Made by a program: the position numbers and the translations under genes. This document shows, piece after piece, positions 8,708-14,391 of a DNA stretch of 14,391 bases. Each line of letters begins with the position of its first letter. Within the stretch, counting starts at the first letter, position 1. Source of the DNA: Gammaproteobacteria bacterium. GTDB lineage: Bacteria; Pseudomonadota; Gammaproteobacteria; UBA6429; Thiohalophilaceae. The notes below the pieces were generated by a model. The model did no database searches. It was not told the DNA's origin and worked only from the letters and a program-made list of their open reading frames with translations. The stretch lies in contig JAHEIJ010000023.1 of the NCBI GenBank assembly GCA_024639445.1, positions 1-14,391 of the forward strand, given 5' to 3'.

Positions 8708-9308
8708 TGGGATCTGCCTTGGGTTCAGTCGGGAGCGGATTTTCGATGGGTACCGCCTCCGGCACAGGATTTTCGATGCCGGCCTTGAGACGGCGCAGCA
8801 TCTGGCGGACAGCGTCCTGGCGCATTTCGCGCACCAGCCGTGCCTCTTCATCCGCCTTGGACAGTGTCAGGTTGGGATCAAAGCGGTACTGGCGGCGCAA
8901 ATTGATGGACTGCTGCACCACGCGATTGGTGCCGTCCGGATCATCCAGCCGAAAACCCAGCATGTAATCCAGCTCATATTCATTCGCCTGGCCAATACTG
9001 TCGACCGACAGGACGCGACGACTGGAGGCATCCTGGGTGATCACCAACACGCTACTGGCGCTCGCCGCCGAGTTCACCACCTGCCCACCAACACGGGCAA
9101 AACCATTGCGCACCGCAACCCCCAGTTCACCATTGGGTCGGGTGCCTTCAAGGGCCACCTTGGTCAGTTCCGCCGGCAGTTCGATACTGCCGCGCAAGTG
9201 AAAGCCACAACCGCTTAACAGCACCACACTATATATAAGAGCGAGGGAAACAAGTGCCTGCACAGCACCTTGTCGGTGGGAAACTAAAAAGGATCGAGTC
9301 GTTAGCAT
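8691..9308 (-). CDS. lptE: LPS-assembly lipoprotein LptE
   Basis: LptE is the outer-membrane lipoprotein that plugs the LptD barrel and helps insert lipopolysaccharide in the outer leaflet. I use the ATG at 9308 (205 residues); an in-frame TTG seven codons upstream at 9329 is the alternative. A lipoprotein signal is clear: basic N-region, hydrophobic core VSLALIYSVVL, and lipobox LSGC with the lipidated cysteine at C34, followed by GFHLRG, the near-invariant start of mature LptE. The mature region includes ALEGTRPNGELG and RRQYRFDPNLTLSKADEEA. The C-terminus is rich in proline and acidic residues, probably a disordered tail. leuS-lptE-holA is a stable gammaproteobacterial order. Confidence 0.95.
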   Translation of the reverse strand: MLTTRSFLVSHRQGAVQALVSLALIYSVVLLSGCGFHLRGSIELPAELTKVALEGTRPNGELGVAVRNGFARVGGQVVNSAASASSVLVITQDASSRRVLSVDSIGQANEYELDYMLGFRLDDPDGTNRVVQQSINLRRQYRFDPNLTLSKADEEARLVREMRQDAVRQMLRRLKAGIENPVPEAVPIENPLPTEPKADPSAPAS

Positions 9309-9330
9309 GTCAGCTTCATTGTAATACAAC

Positions 9331-11787
9331 TTACTTTACCACCACGTTGACCAGCTTACCGGGTACCACGATAATTTTCACAATCCCCTTACCTTCAATA
9401 AAGCGCTGCACATTTTCATCCGCCAGGGCCGTTTCCTCGACCTGTTTACGCTCCGCCTCGGCGGCCACCGAGATACGCGCCCGCAGTTTGCCGTTCACCT
9501 GCACCACGATCTGGATTTCATTGCGGCTTAACGCCGCCTCATCCGCCTGCGGCCAGACACAGTCGATAATCGCGTCCTCATGACCCAGGGCCTGCCACAG
9601 GCTGTGGCAGATATGGGGCACAATCGGCGCCAGTAAGCGCACCGCCATTTCGAGGGCTTCCTGCACCACCGCGCGATCCTGCGGCGCTGCCTCTTCATAA
9701 CGGTTAAGGGCATTGAGCAGTTCCATCACCGAGGCAATCGCAGTATTAAAGGTAAAGCGCCGACCCACATCATCACTGAACTTGGCCACGGTCTCATGTA
9801 CCTGACGACGCATGGCCTGTTGTGCCTCATTGAGTTCGTCCACCTTCAAAGTCGGCGCTTGGCCCACTTGCAAATGAGCGTAAACCCGCTTCCACAAACG
9901 CTTGAGGAAACGATGCGCCCCTTCCACCCCGGCGTCGGACCATTCCAGGCTTTGTTCCGGCGGTGCGGCAAACATCATGAACAGCCGCGCCGTATCCGCG
10001 CCGTATTGCTCAATCAAGGCCTGGGGATCGACGGTATTGCCCTTGGACTTGGACATCTTGGCCCCGTCCTTCAACACCATGCCCTGGGTCAACAGATTGG
10101 TGAACGGCTCATCATTGGCCAGCAGGCCCTCATCCCGTAACAGTTTGTTGTAAAACCGGGCATACAGCAGATGCAAAATGGCATGTTCGATCCCACCGAT
10201 GTATTGATCCACCGGCATCCAGTAGTTGGCGCACTGGTCCAACATGGCGTTGTCATTACCGGGACTGGCAAAGCGCGAAAAGTACCAGGAGGACTCCATA
10301 AAGGTATCGAAGGTATCGGTTTCCCGTTGCGCCTTGCCACCACATTGGGGACAAGTGGTCTCATAAAACCCGGGCATTTTCTTGATGGGCGAGCCCACGC
10401 CGTCAAAAGACACATCCTCGGGCAACACCACCGGCAAATCGGCCTCGGGCACCGGCACTTCGCCACACTCGCCGCAATTGATAATCGGAATGGGCGCACC
10501 CCAGTAACGCTGGCGCGAGACCCCCCAGTCACGCAAGCGGAAAGTGGTGCGCTTGCCGCCCAGTCCGGCGCGTTCGAGATACGCCGCAATGGCATTAAAT
10601 GCCTGCTGGGACGACAGGCCGGTAAACTCGCCGGAGTCAATCAACACGCCCTTGTCGATAAACGCACCTGCGTCCAAATCGGCTTCGGTCTCGGTCGAGG
10701 CCGGCGTGATCACCTGGGTGATCGACAAGCCATACTGGCGGGCAAATTCCCAGTCGCGCTGGTCGTGGGCCGGTACCGCCATCACCGCGCCCTCGCCATA
10801 GCCCATGAGCACGAAGTTGGCGATGAACACCGGCACCCGGTCACCGCTAATGGGATGGATCGCCTTGAAACCGGTATCCATGCCCTTCTTTTCCATGGTC
10901 TCCAGCGTGGCTTCGGCCACGCCGCTGGCCTGGCAGTCCTTGATAAAGGCCGCCACATTCTCGGCATACATGGCGGCTTCTTTCGCCAGTGGATGTTCGG
11001 GCGCCACGGCGACATAGGTCACCCCCATCAGGGTATCGGGCCGGGTGGTAAACACTTTCAGGGCTTCGTCGCGACCCTCGATGGCAAAAGTGATTTCCAC
11101 CCCTTCGGAGCGGCCAATCCAGTTGCGCTGCATGGTGCGCACCTGCTCCGGCCAACCGTCCAGTTTGTCGAGATCCGCCAGCAGCTCTTCAGCGTAGGCG
11201 GTGATTTTCATGAACCACTGGGGAATATCCTTGCGTTCCACCTCGGTGTCGCAGCGCCAGCATCGCCCTTCGATCACCTGTTCATTCGCCAGCACGGTCA
11301 GATCGTTGGGACACCAGTTAACCGGCGCGGTCTTGCGATACACCAGGCCTTTCTTGTACAGGCGGGTAAACAACCACTGTTCCCAGCGGTAATAGTCCGG
11401 ATCGCAGGTCGCCAGTTCCCGCTGCCAATCATAGGCAAACCCCAGGCGCTTCAACTGGCCACGCATATAGTCGATATTCTCGCGGGTCCACTTCGCCGGC
11501 GGCACCTTGTTCTTGATCGCCGCATTCTCGGCCGGCAGGCCGAAGGCGTCCCAGCCCATGGGCTGCATCACGTTCTTGCCCAGCATGCGTTGATAGCGGC
11601 TGATCACATCGCCAATGGTGTAATTACGCACATGCCCCATGTGCAGGCGCCCGCTGGGGTAGGGAAACATGGACAGGCAGTAGAACTTCTCCTTGGGCGA
11701 GTCCTCCTTGACCTCAAAACACTGGTTAGACTCCCAGTAGTCCTGGACGTCCTGCTCGATTTGCTCGGGGTGATACTGTTCTTGCAT
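9331..11787 (-). CDS. leuS: Leucyl-tRNA synthetase
   Basis: LeuRS attaches leucine to tRNA-Leu and edits mischarged tRNA. From the ATG at 11787 the protein has 818 residues (E. coli 860), starting MQEQYHPEQIEQDVQDYW. Upstream sequence is open to 11856 but lacks family similarity. The class I signature HMGH is at 49-52 and KMSKS at 577-581. The CP1 editing domain carries the threonine-rich TTRPDTLMG (247-255) and the conserved HDQRD, whose D345 has the same number as the editing aspartate of E. coli LeuRS. Zinc-type cysteines occur at 159, 176 and 179 and again in CGECGE and CPQCGG. It is the first gene of the minus-strand block, divergent from the ybeL-type gene. Confidence 0.98.
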   Translation of the reverse strand: MQEQYHPEQIEQDVQDYWESNQCFEVKEDSPKEKFYCLSMFPYPSGRLHMGHVRNYTIGDVISRYQRMLGKNVMQPMGWDAFGLPAENAAIKNKVPPAKWTRENIDYMRGQLKRLGFAYDWQRELATCDPDYYRWEQWLFTRLYKKGLVYRKTAPVNWCPNDLTVLANEQVIEGRCWRCDTEVERKDIPQWFMKITAYAEELLADLDKLDGWPEQVRTMQRNWIGRSEGVEITFAIEGRDEALKVFTTRPDTLMGVTYVAVAPEHPLAKEAAMYAENVAAFIKDCQASGVAEATLETMEKKGMDTGFKAIHPISGDRVPVFIANFVLMGYGEGAVMAVPAHDQRDWEFARQYGLSITQVITPASTETEADLDAGAFIDKGVLIDSGEFTGLSSQQAFNAIAAYLERAGLGGKRTTFRLRDWGVSRQRYWGAPIPIINCGECGEVPVPEADLPVVLPEDVSFDGVGSPIKKMPGFYETTCPQCGGKAQRETDTFDTFMESSWYFSRFASPGNDNAMLDQCANYWMPVDQYIGGIEHAILHLLYARFYNKLLRDEGLLANDEPFTNLLTQGMVLKDGAKMSKSKGNTVDPQALIEQYGADTARLFMMFAAPPEQSLEWSDAGVEGAHRFLKRLWKRVYAHLQVGQAPTLKVDELNEAQQAMRRQVHETVAKFSDDVGRRFTFNTAIASVMELLNALNRYEEAAPQDRAVVQEALEMAVRLLAPIVPHICHSLWQALGHEDAIIDCVWPQADEAALSRNEIQIVVQVNGKLRARISVAAEAERKQVEETALADENVQRFIEGKGIVKIIVVPGKLVNVVVK

Positions 11788-11835
11788 TGTTATTCGGAGC
11801 GCCTTAAATAAATAGTATGGGTGACCAAACGTGTA

Positions 11836-11865
11836 AGGATACCGCAGGGGCCTCACCTCTCACAA
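11836..11865 (-). promoter_or_regulatory. Possible sigma-70 promoter for leuS
   Basis: On the minus strand, TTGTGA (-35 like, 4 of 6) and TATCCT (-10 like, 4 of 6) are separated by 18 bases. Transcription would begin near 11829, giving a leader of about 40 bases before the leuS ATG. This is a consensus match by eye only. Confidence 0.3.
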
Positions 11866-11937
11866 TCAGACTTGCATTCCATTCGGCGCGGATGGATCAT
11901 CAAAACCAGATACCCAACTGTTGTAAGGATCAGCATC

Positions 11938-12444
11938 ATGAAACCGGAACCCCAGGAAAAACTGCTCAAGGCCTTTAATGAAATGCGCGACGCGGTGAAA
12001 TCCGCCTGGCATGAGGCCGAGGAAAAAACCCTCCCCAACCTCAAGCAGGCCCTCGACAAGGCCGAACAAAAAGCCTCCGAACTGGGCGAACTGAGCCGGG
12101 AGGAAATCCAGAAGCTCAGTGACTACCTGCAACGGGACATCCATGATGCCGCCACTTCGCTGGCCGATAACGGCAAGCAACTGGCCAACTGGCTGGAGTT
12201 CGATCTGGATCTGGCCGAATCAAAATTCGGCGAATGGGTCGCCAAGGTGGCCAACCCCACCACCCTGGAACTGGAACTGTGGAAGGAACAGGTCCAACAG
12301 GGGGAATGGCATACCGGGGAGATCACCGGTGCCGGCACGCTGGTGTGTGACCAGTGTGGTGAGCAGCTGCATTTTGAAGAGTCGGGTCATATTCCGCCCT
12401 GTCCGAAATGTAAGGGGACGGTGTTTAAAAAACAGTACAGCTAA
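11938..12444 (+). CDS. ybeL: YbeL-type zinc-ribbon protein (DUF1451)
   Basis: The protein has 168 residues from the ATG at 11938, which has AAGGA eight bases upstream; the frame is open back to 11821 but without a better start. The N-terminal two thirds are charged and helical, probably coiled coil (about 1-100, with heptad-like KALDKAEQKASELGELSREE). The C-terminus is a zinc ribbon with two CxxC pairs: C137/C140 in CDQCGEQ and C155/C158 in CPKCKG. This matches the E. coli YbeL/DUF1451 family, whose molecular role is unknown. In E. coli ybeL also lies close to leuS, so position supports the call. No DNA-binding or catalytic motif is visible beyond the metal site. Confidence 0.88.
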   Translation: MKPEPQEKLLKAFNEMRDAVKSAWHEAEEKTLPNLKQALDKAEQKASELGELSREEIQKLSDYLQRDIHDAATSLADNGKQLANWLEFDLDLAESKFGEWVAKVANPTTLELELWKEQVQQGEWHTGEITGAGTLVCDQCGEQLHFEESGHIPPCPKCKGTVFKKQYS

Positions 12445-12449
12445 TTGAT

Positions 12450-12466
12450 GCCGGTGGCTGACCGGC
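12450..12466 (+). terminator. Weak hairpin after the ybeL-type gene
   Basis: GCCGGT and ACCGGC pair over six bases around GGCTG, five bases past the stop codon. No U-tract follows directly; pyrimidine-rich TTTCTTTT comes about 11 bases later within the next hairpin. It may terminate together with the repeat hairpin that follows, but support is thin. Confidence 0.25.
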
Positions 12467-12470
12467 GGCA

Positions 12471-12672
12471 GGTACCTTTCTTTTGCACGCCCAAAAGAAA
12501 GGTACGAAAGAAAAGGGCGCCCGAAGGCTCGTCCGCTAGCGCGGATACCCTCGGTGTTTGGGCTGAACGGGGCTCGACGTAAACTCGCTCACCTTGTTCA
12601 CTCAAACAACGTCTCGCAATTTCCCGTTCACCCCTGCCCACCTCGGCATCGCCTAACGGGATTGTTACCTCA
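12471..12672 (+). repeat. Hairpin-headed dispersed repeat, copy 1
   Basis: The element begins with a perfect 14-bp stem (12472-12485 with 12492-12505, loop CACGCC), then GAAAGAAAAGGGCGCCC, a small hairpin TCCGC-TAGC-GCGGA (12532-12545), and a long-range inverted repeat TGAACGGG (12564-12571) with CCCGTTCA (12623-12630). The order of parts and short sequence blocks match the copy at 13795-13998, which lies in the opposite orientation. An 80-residue minus-strand frame (12441-12683) covers it; its C-terminal peptide GALFFRTFLLG resembles a peptide encoded by copy 2, but I regard it as by-product coding. The element boundaries are approximate. I recall similar hairpins with AAAGAAAG arms as dispersed elements in other proteobacterial genomes, but cannot check that here. 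Confidence 0.75.
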
Positions 12673-12690
12673 CGCTCAAGCAAGTATACG
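12662..12690 (+). promoter_or_regulatory. Possible promoter for the two-gene AT-rich unit
   Basis: TTGTTA and TATACG, each 4 of 6 to sigma-70 consensus, are 17 bases apart, at the outer edge of repeat copy 1 and 21 bases before the first gene of the pair. The repeat may therefore supply the promoter. By-eye match only; the -10 lacks the final T. Confidence 0.3.
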
Positions 12691-12710
12691 AACCAAGAAA
12701 TTCGGTCCCC

Positions 12711-13172
12711 ATGAATGACAAAAACAAAAATAATATCGTTTACTACACCGCAGTAGTACTGCTTATCATCGGATTCAATATATCCGCACTTCTAAATGTT
12801 AGAGCAAAAACACCGTTAAGTATCACAATAATAATTCTAATAACTTTATTGGTTATTATACTATTCAGGTATCGAGTTGAGGATTTAAGTAAAAACAAAC
12901 TAAGGACTTCAACGCTCGCAGTTGTAGGCATAATATTAACTCTTGCTAATCACCAGATACCTTTTGTCTATGCAGCATGTGGTGTCATAATTCTTATGCT
13001 AATCCAATTTAGAGCAATGAGCAGGAGCGGTGTCTTTTTCTTATTTGGAGGCAAGTCATTAGAGAAATTGGATTTAACTGAAAGATCAATGGCCATATCT
13101 GGTTTAGTAATCATTCTTTCAGTCGCATTAACCTTTTTTACACAAGTCCTGATATTAATGGCGAGTGCATGA
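12711..13172 (+). CDS. Multi-pass membrane protein of unknown function
   Basis: I do not recognise this 153-residue protein. It is strongly hydrophobic, with about five membrane segments: residues 9-29, 35-53, 66-79, 83-101 and 127-151. A short basic loop follows the second helix (FRYRVEDLSKNKLR), and a loop with charged residues precedes the last (GGKSLEKLDLTERS). No catalytic or binding motif is evident. The ATG at 12711 has a poor ribosome-binding site. A sampled line in the gene is about 30% GC, against more than 60% in ybeL next door, which suggests foreign origin. It is followed after 29 bases by an exported L,D-transpeptidase-like gene on the same strand, so the two are probably co-transcribed, and both lie between inverted repeat copies. 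Confidence 0.75.
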   Translation: MNDKNKNNIVYYTAVVLLIIGFNISALLNVRAKTPLSITIIILITLLVIILFRYRVEDLSKNKLRTSTLAVVGIILTLANHQIPFVYAACGVIILMLIQFRAMSRSGVFFLFGGKSLEKLDLTERSMAISGLVIILSVALTFFTQVLILMASA

Positions 13173-13201
13173 GCTGTGCATAAGACACCAACCTGAATAG
13201 T

Positions 13202-13693
13202 ATGCATAGAATAAAAATAACAATTTTTCTCTTGCTTATACTTATGGCAACTCTCTGTCAGGCTGCTGACAAGGTCGACCTCGTAATTGTACAGAAGAAG
13301 GACCGAGTTATGCTGTTAATGAAGAATGATAAAGAATTCAGGCGATATAATATCTCGTTAGGCGGAAACCCGATCGGACATAAACTACAAGAAGGTGATC
13401 AGCGAACTCCAGAAGGTAACTACGTTCTCGATTACAAAAAATCTAATAGTTCGTTCTATAAAGCAATACATGTCTCCTACCCCAACGTAGAAGACAAAAA
13501 GCGAGCAAAGCGGTTAGGCGTAAACCCCGGAGGATTTATCATGATCCATGGTCAGAAAAATGGCTTTGAGTGGCTAAGTATCCTTGCACGGCTATTTGAC
13601 TGGACAGATGGTTGTATTGCAGTGAAGAATTTCGAAATGGATGAAATATGGGATGCTGTTGATGTGGGTACACCCATCCAGATCAATCCGTAG
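13202..13693 (+). CDS. Small exported YkuD-type L,D-transpeptidase-like protein
   Basis: The YkuD fold makes or cuts peptidoglycan 3-3 crosslinks or anchors lipoproteins, through a catalytic cysteine. This 163-residue protein has a Sec signal (MHRIKITIFLLLILMATLCQ, likely cleavage after A21) and an otherwise single-domain mature region. The substrate-loop pattern GDQRTPEGNYVLDYK is at 65-79. The catalytic histidine-glycine pair is H116-G117 (MIHGQ), and the nucleophile is C138 in DWTDGCIAVKN. The usual SHGC has become TDGC, a variant I associate with the YafK-like branch, where DWTxGCIAV is common. No extra peptidoglycan-binding or anchoring domain is present. Composition is AT-rich like its upstream partner. 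Periplasmic location and cell-wall activity are inferred from family, not shown. Confidence 0.88.
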   Translation: MHRIKITIFLLLILMATLCQAADKVDLVIVQKKDRVMLLMKNDKEFRRYNISLGGNPIGHKLQEGDQRTPEGNYVLDYKKSNSSFYKAIHVSYPNVEDKKRAKRLGVNPGGFIMIHGQKNGFEWLSILARLFDWTDGCIAVKNFEMDEIWDAVDVGTPIQINP

Positions 13694-13794
13694 GATGTGC
13701 TTAATAAGGCCGTTTCAATCGAGCCTGACCTTTTTAATACTACAAGTGCGCACGAGATCAGTCCTTCAATTTACGCTGTGCTTGTAAAAGGATT

Positions 13795-13998
13795 AATACC
13801 CCTTCGACGCAGCCGAGCATCGAAAGCCAAACGGGGATCAAGCGAGCACTGTCTGAGCACGTGACGCCGCAGGCGGTCGTGCGAGTTGCGCAGCGCCCGT
13901 TTGGCTTGAGACGCACAGGGAAGTTGAGCGTAGCGAGACCAAGTCGTGGGGCGTGCTTTCTTTGGGTACTTTCTTTACACGAGTAAAGAAAGTACCTC
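13795..13998 (-). repeat. Hairpin-headed dispersed repeat, copy 2 (inverted)
   Basis: Read on the minus strand, it begins with a perfect 14-bp stem (13965-13978 with 13983-13996, loop ACGA), then CAAAGAAAGCACGCCCC, and then an inverted repeat of 12-base arms about 60 bases apart (13824-13835 and 13896-13907). Copy 1 shows the same order: 14-bp stem with GTAC-TTTCTTT arms, AAAGAAA, CGCCC, and AACGGG/CCCGTT arms. Sequence between the shared blocks has diverged, so the two are relatives and not a recent duplication. Boundaries are approximate. Confidence 0.75.
13824..13907. repeat. Large cruciform-like structure inside copy 2
   Basis: Arms AAGCCAAACGGG and CCCGTTTGGCTT are perfect 12-base inverted repeats. 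Between them, GCACG pairs with CGTGC and CGCC with GGCG around GCA, so a nested stem is possible. This would form one extended folded structure in single-stranded DNA or RNA. Copy 1 has the shorter equivalent arms TGAACGGG/CCCGTTCA. Confidence 0.65.
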
Positions 13999-14030
13999 GC
14001 CCGCGGGTGCGAGTACCCGCTTAAAATTTA

Positions 14031-14046
14031 AATCGCGACAGCGATT
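14031..14046 (-). terminator. Possible terminator after the hydrolase gene
   Basis: Just past the minus-strand stop at 14051, AATCGC and GCGATT pair around TGTC, followed on that strand by TAAATTTT. A short stem with a partial U-tract fits a weak intrinsic terminator. Confidence 0.4.
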
Positions 14047-14050
14047 CAAT

Positions 14051-14391
14051 CTAAGACTTGTGTTGTGCAAGCAAATCGGCGTCGATGGATTCGACCATCT
14101 GTCGCCAGACCGACTCACCGGTGCAGCCCGGATCGATGATCAAATGGTGAAAACATCCGTGCAAAAGACTGGCATGGCCAAGGGAAAGCCGATTGATTTG
14201 CCAGTTGTCGAGTTGCGCCTGCTGGACCCAGCGCTGGATACCGACCAAAGAAACCAATTCGTCGCGCGGATCAATCCACACTTGCGTGGGTATATTCAAC
14301 GCGTCTGTTGATGATACGGCATGAAGTGCGTCGACCGAGCGAAATAGTTCCAGGTATGCCGACAACGGTATCCAGTGATTCGCGCGGAAGC
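14051..14391 (-). CDS. Probable alpha/beta hydrolase, C-terminal part
   Basis: The frame is open from the right edge to the TAG at 14051, giving 113 complete codons; the start lies beyond the window. A TTG at 14365 is internal and not a start, as the frame continues upstream with sensible residues (FRANHWIPL). The segment ALNIPTQVWIDPRDELVSLVG has the shape of the hydrolase strand that carries the acid residue (PTxVxxxxxDELV). FHHLIIDPGCTGESVWRQM fits the region of the catalytic histidine. The nucleophile elbow would be outside the window, so the family is not certain and no substrate can be given. It is convergent with the repeat-bounded pair and is probably part of the resident chromosome. 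Confidence 0.6.
   Translation of the reverse strand, partial: FRANHWIPLSAYLELFRSVDALHAVSSTDALNIPTQVWIDPRDELVSLVGIQRWVQQAQLDNWQINRLSLGHASLLHGCFHHLIIDPGCTGESVWRQMVESIDADLLAQHKS

Larger units (their letters stand above)
13694..14050. other. Gene-free stretch holding repeat copy 2
   Basis: No convincing gene is present. The first 100 bases show only a weak AGGC/GCCT pairing before CTTTTT. The middle holds repeat copy 2, and the end has two small hairpins (GCGGGT/ACCCGC at 14003-14020 and AATCGC/GCGATT at 14031-14046). A plus-strand frame at 13946-14311 overlaps both the repeat and the antisense of the hydrolase gene and is rejected. Confidence 0.6.

Noticed and set aside
8708..8851. N-terminal extension of holA
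   Set aside because: It lies wholly over lptE and is arginine/cysteine-rich without family similarity; the GTG at 8707 gives the expected length.
10171..11811. 546-residue plus-strand open frame
   Set aside because: It is exactly antisense to leuS, which has full motif support; long antisense frames are common in GC-rich genes.
11788..11856. 23-residue N-terminal extension of leuS
   Set aside because: The family start MQEQYHPEQIEQ follows it, and the extension overlaps the region with the putative leuS leader.
12441..12683. 80-residue minus-strand open frame over repeat copy 1
   Set aside because: It coincides with the repeat, overlaps the end of the ybeL-type gene and has biased arginine/serine-rich sequence. 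Treated as repeat by-product, though the peptide similarity to copy 2 is reported.
13708..13735. Possible terminator after the transpeptidase-like gene
   Set aside because: The only pairing is AGGC/GCCT with a 12-base loop before CTTTTT; too short a stem to support.
12471..14020. Integron cassette or attC site, CRISPR, retron
   Set aside because: No integrase, reverse transcriptase, regular spacer-repeat pattern or recognisable attC core sites (RYYYAAC/GTTRRRY in the right places) was found.
13946..14311. 121-residue plus-strand open frame
   Set aside because: Its start lies in the repeat and the rest is antisense to the hydrolase gene, which has the better family-like sequence.

Overview
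The window looks like a chromosomal segment of a gammaproteobacterium. The evidence is a minus-strand cluster in the order leuS-lptE-holA-proA-nadD-rsfS-rlmH-maf-rng-yhdP, with a ybeL-type zinc-ribbon gene divergent from leuS. This gene content and near-order is characteristic of Gammaproteobacteria, and LptE and YhdP imply a diderm envelope. Genus cannot be fixed from the sequence. No tRNA, rRNA, CRISPR array, IS transposase or phage gene was seen.

Layout. Positions 1-11787 are one long minus-strand housekeeping block, transcribed from leuS towards yhdP. It covers translation (leuS, rlmH, rsfS), replication (holA), the outer membrane (lptE, yhdP), NAD and proline synthesis (nadD, proA), nucleotide sanitation (maf) and RNA processing (rng). 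Spacing is tight from leuS to rlmH: lptE and holA overlap by 17 bases, and most other gaps are 10-48 bases. It is looser around maf (72 bases before it, 155 between maf and rng). yhdP runs off the left edge. Base composition steps within the block: sampled 60-base lines of leuS and proA are about 67% GC, while sampled lines of rng and yhdP are about 40-42%, with the change falling inside nadD.

Positions 11788-11937 form a divergent intergenic region. The ybeL-type gene (11938-12444, plus strand) is again GC-rich.

Positions 12471-14020 are the accessory part. Two copies of one hairpin-headed repeat lie in opposite orientations (about 12471-12672 and 13795-13998). Between them sit two AT-rich plus-strand genes: a 153-residue multi-pass membrane protein I do not recognise, and a small exported YkuD-type L,D-transpeptidase-like protein. 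This repeat-bounded, low-GC pair is the best candidate for something undescribed. The right edge carries the C-terminal part of a probable alpha/beta hydrolase on the minus strand.
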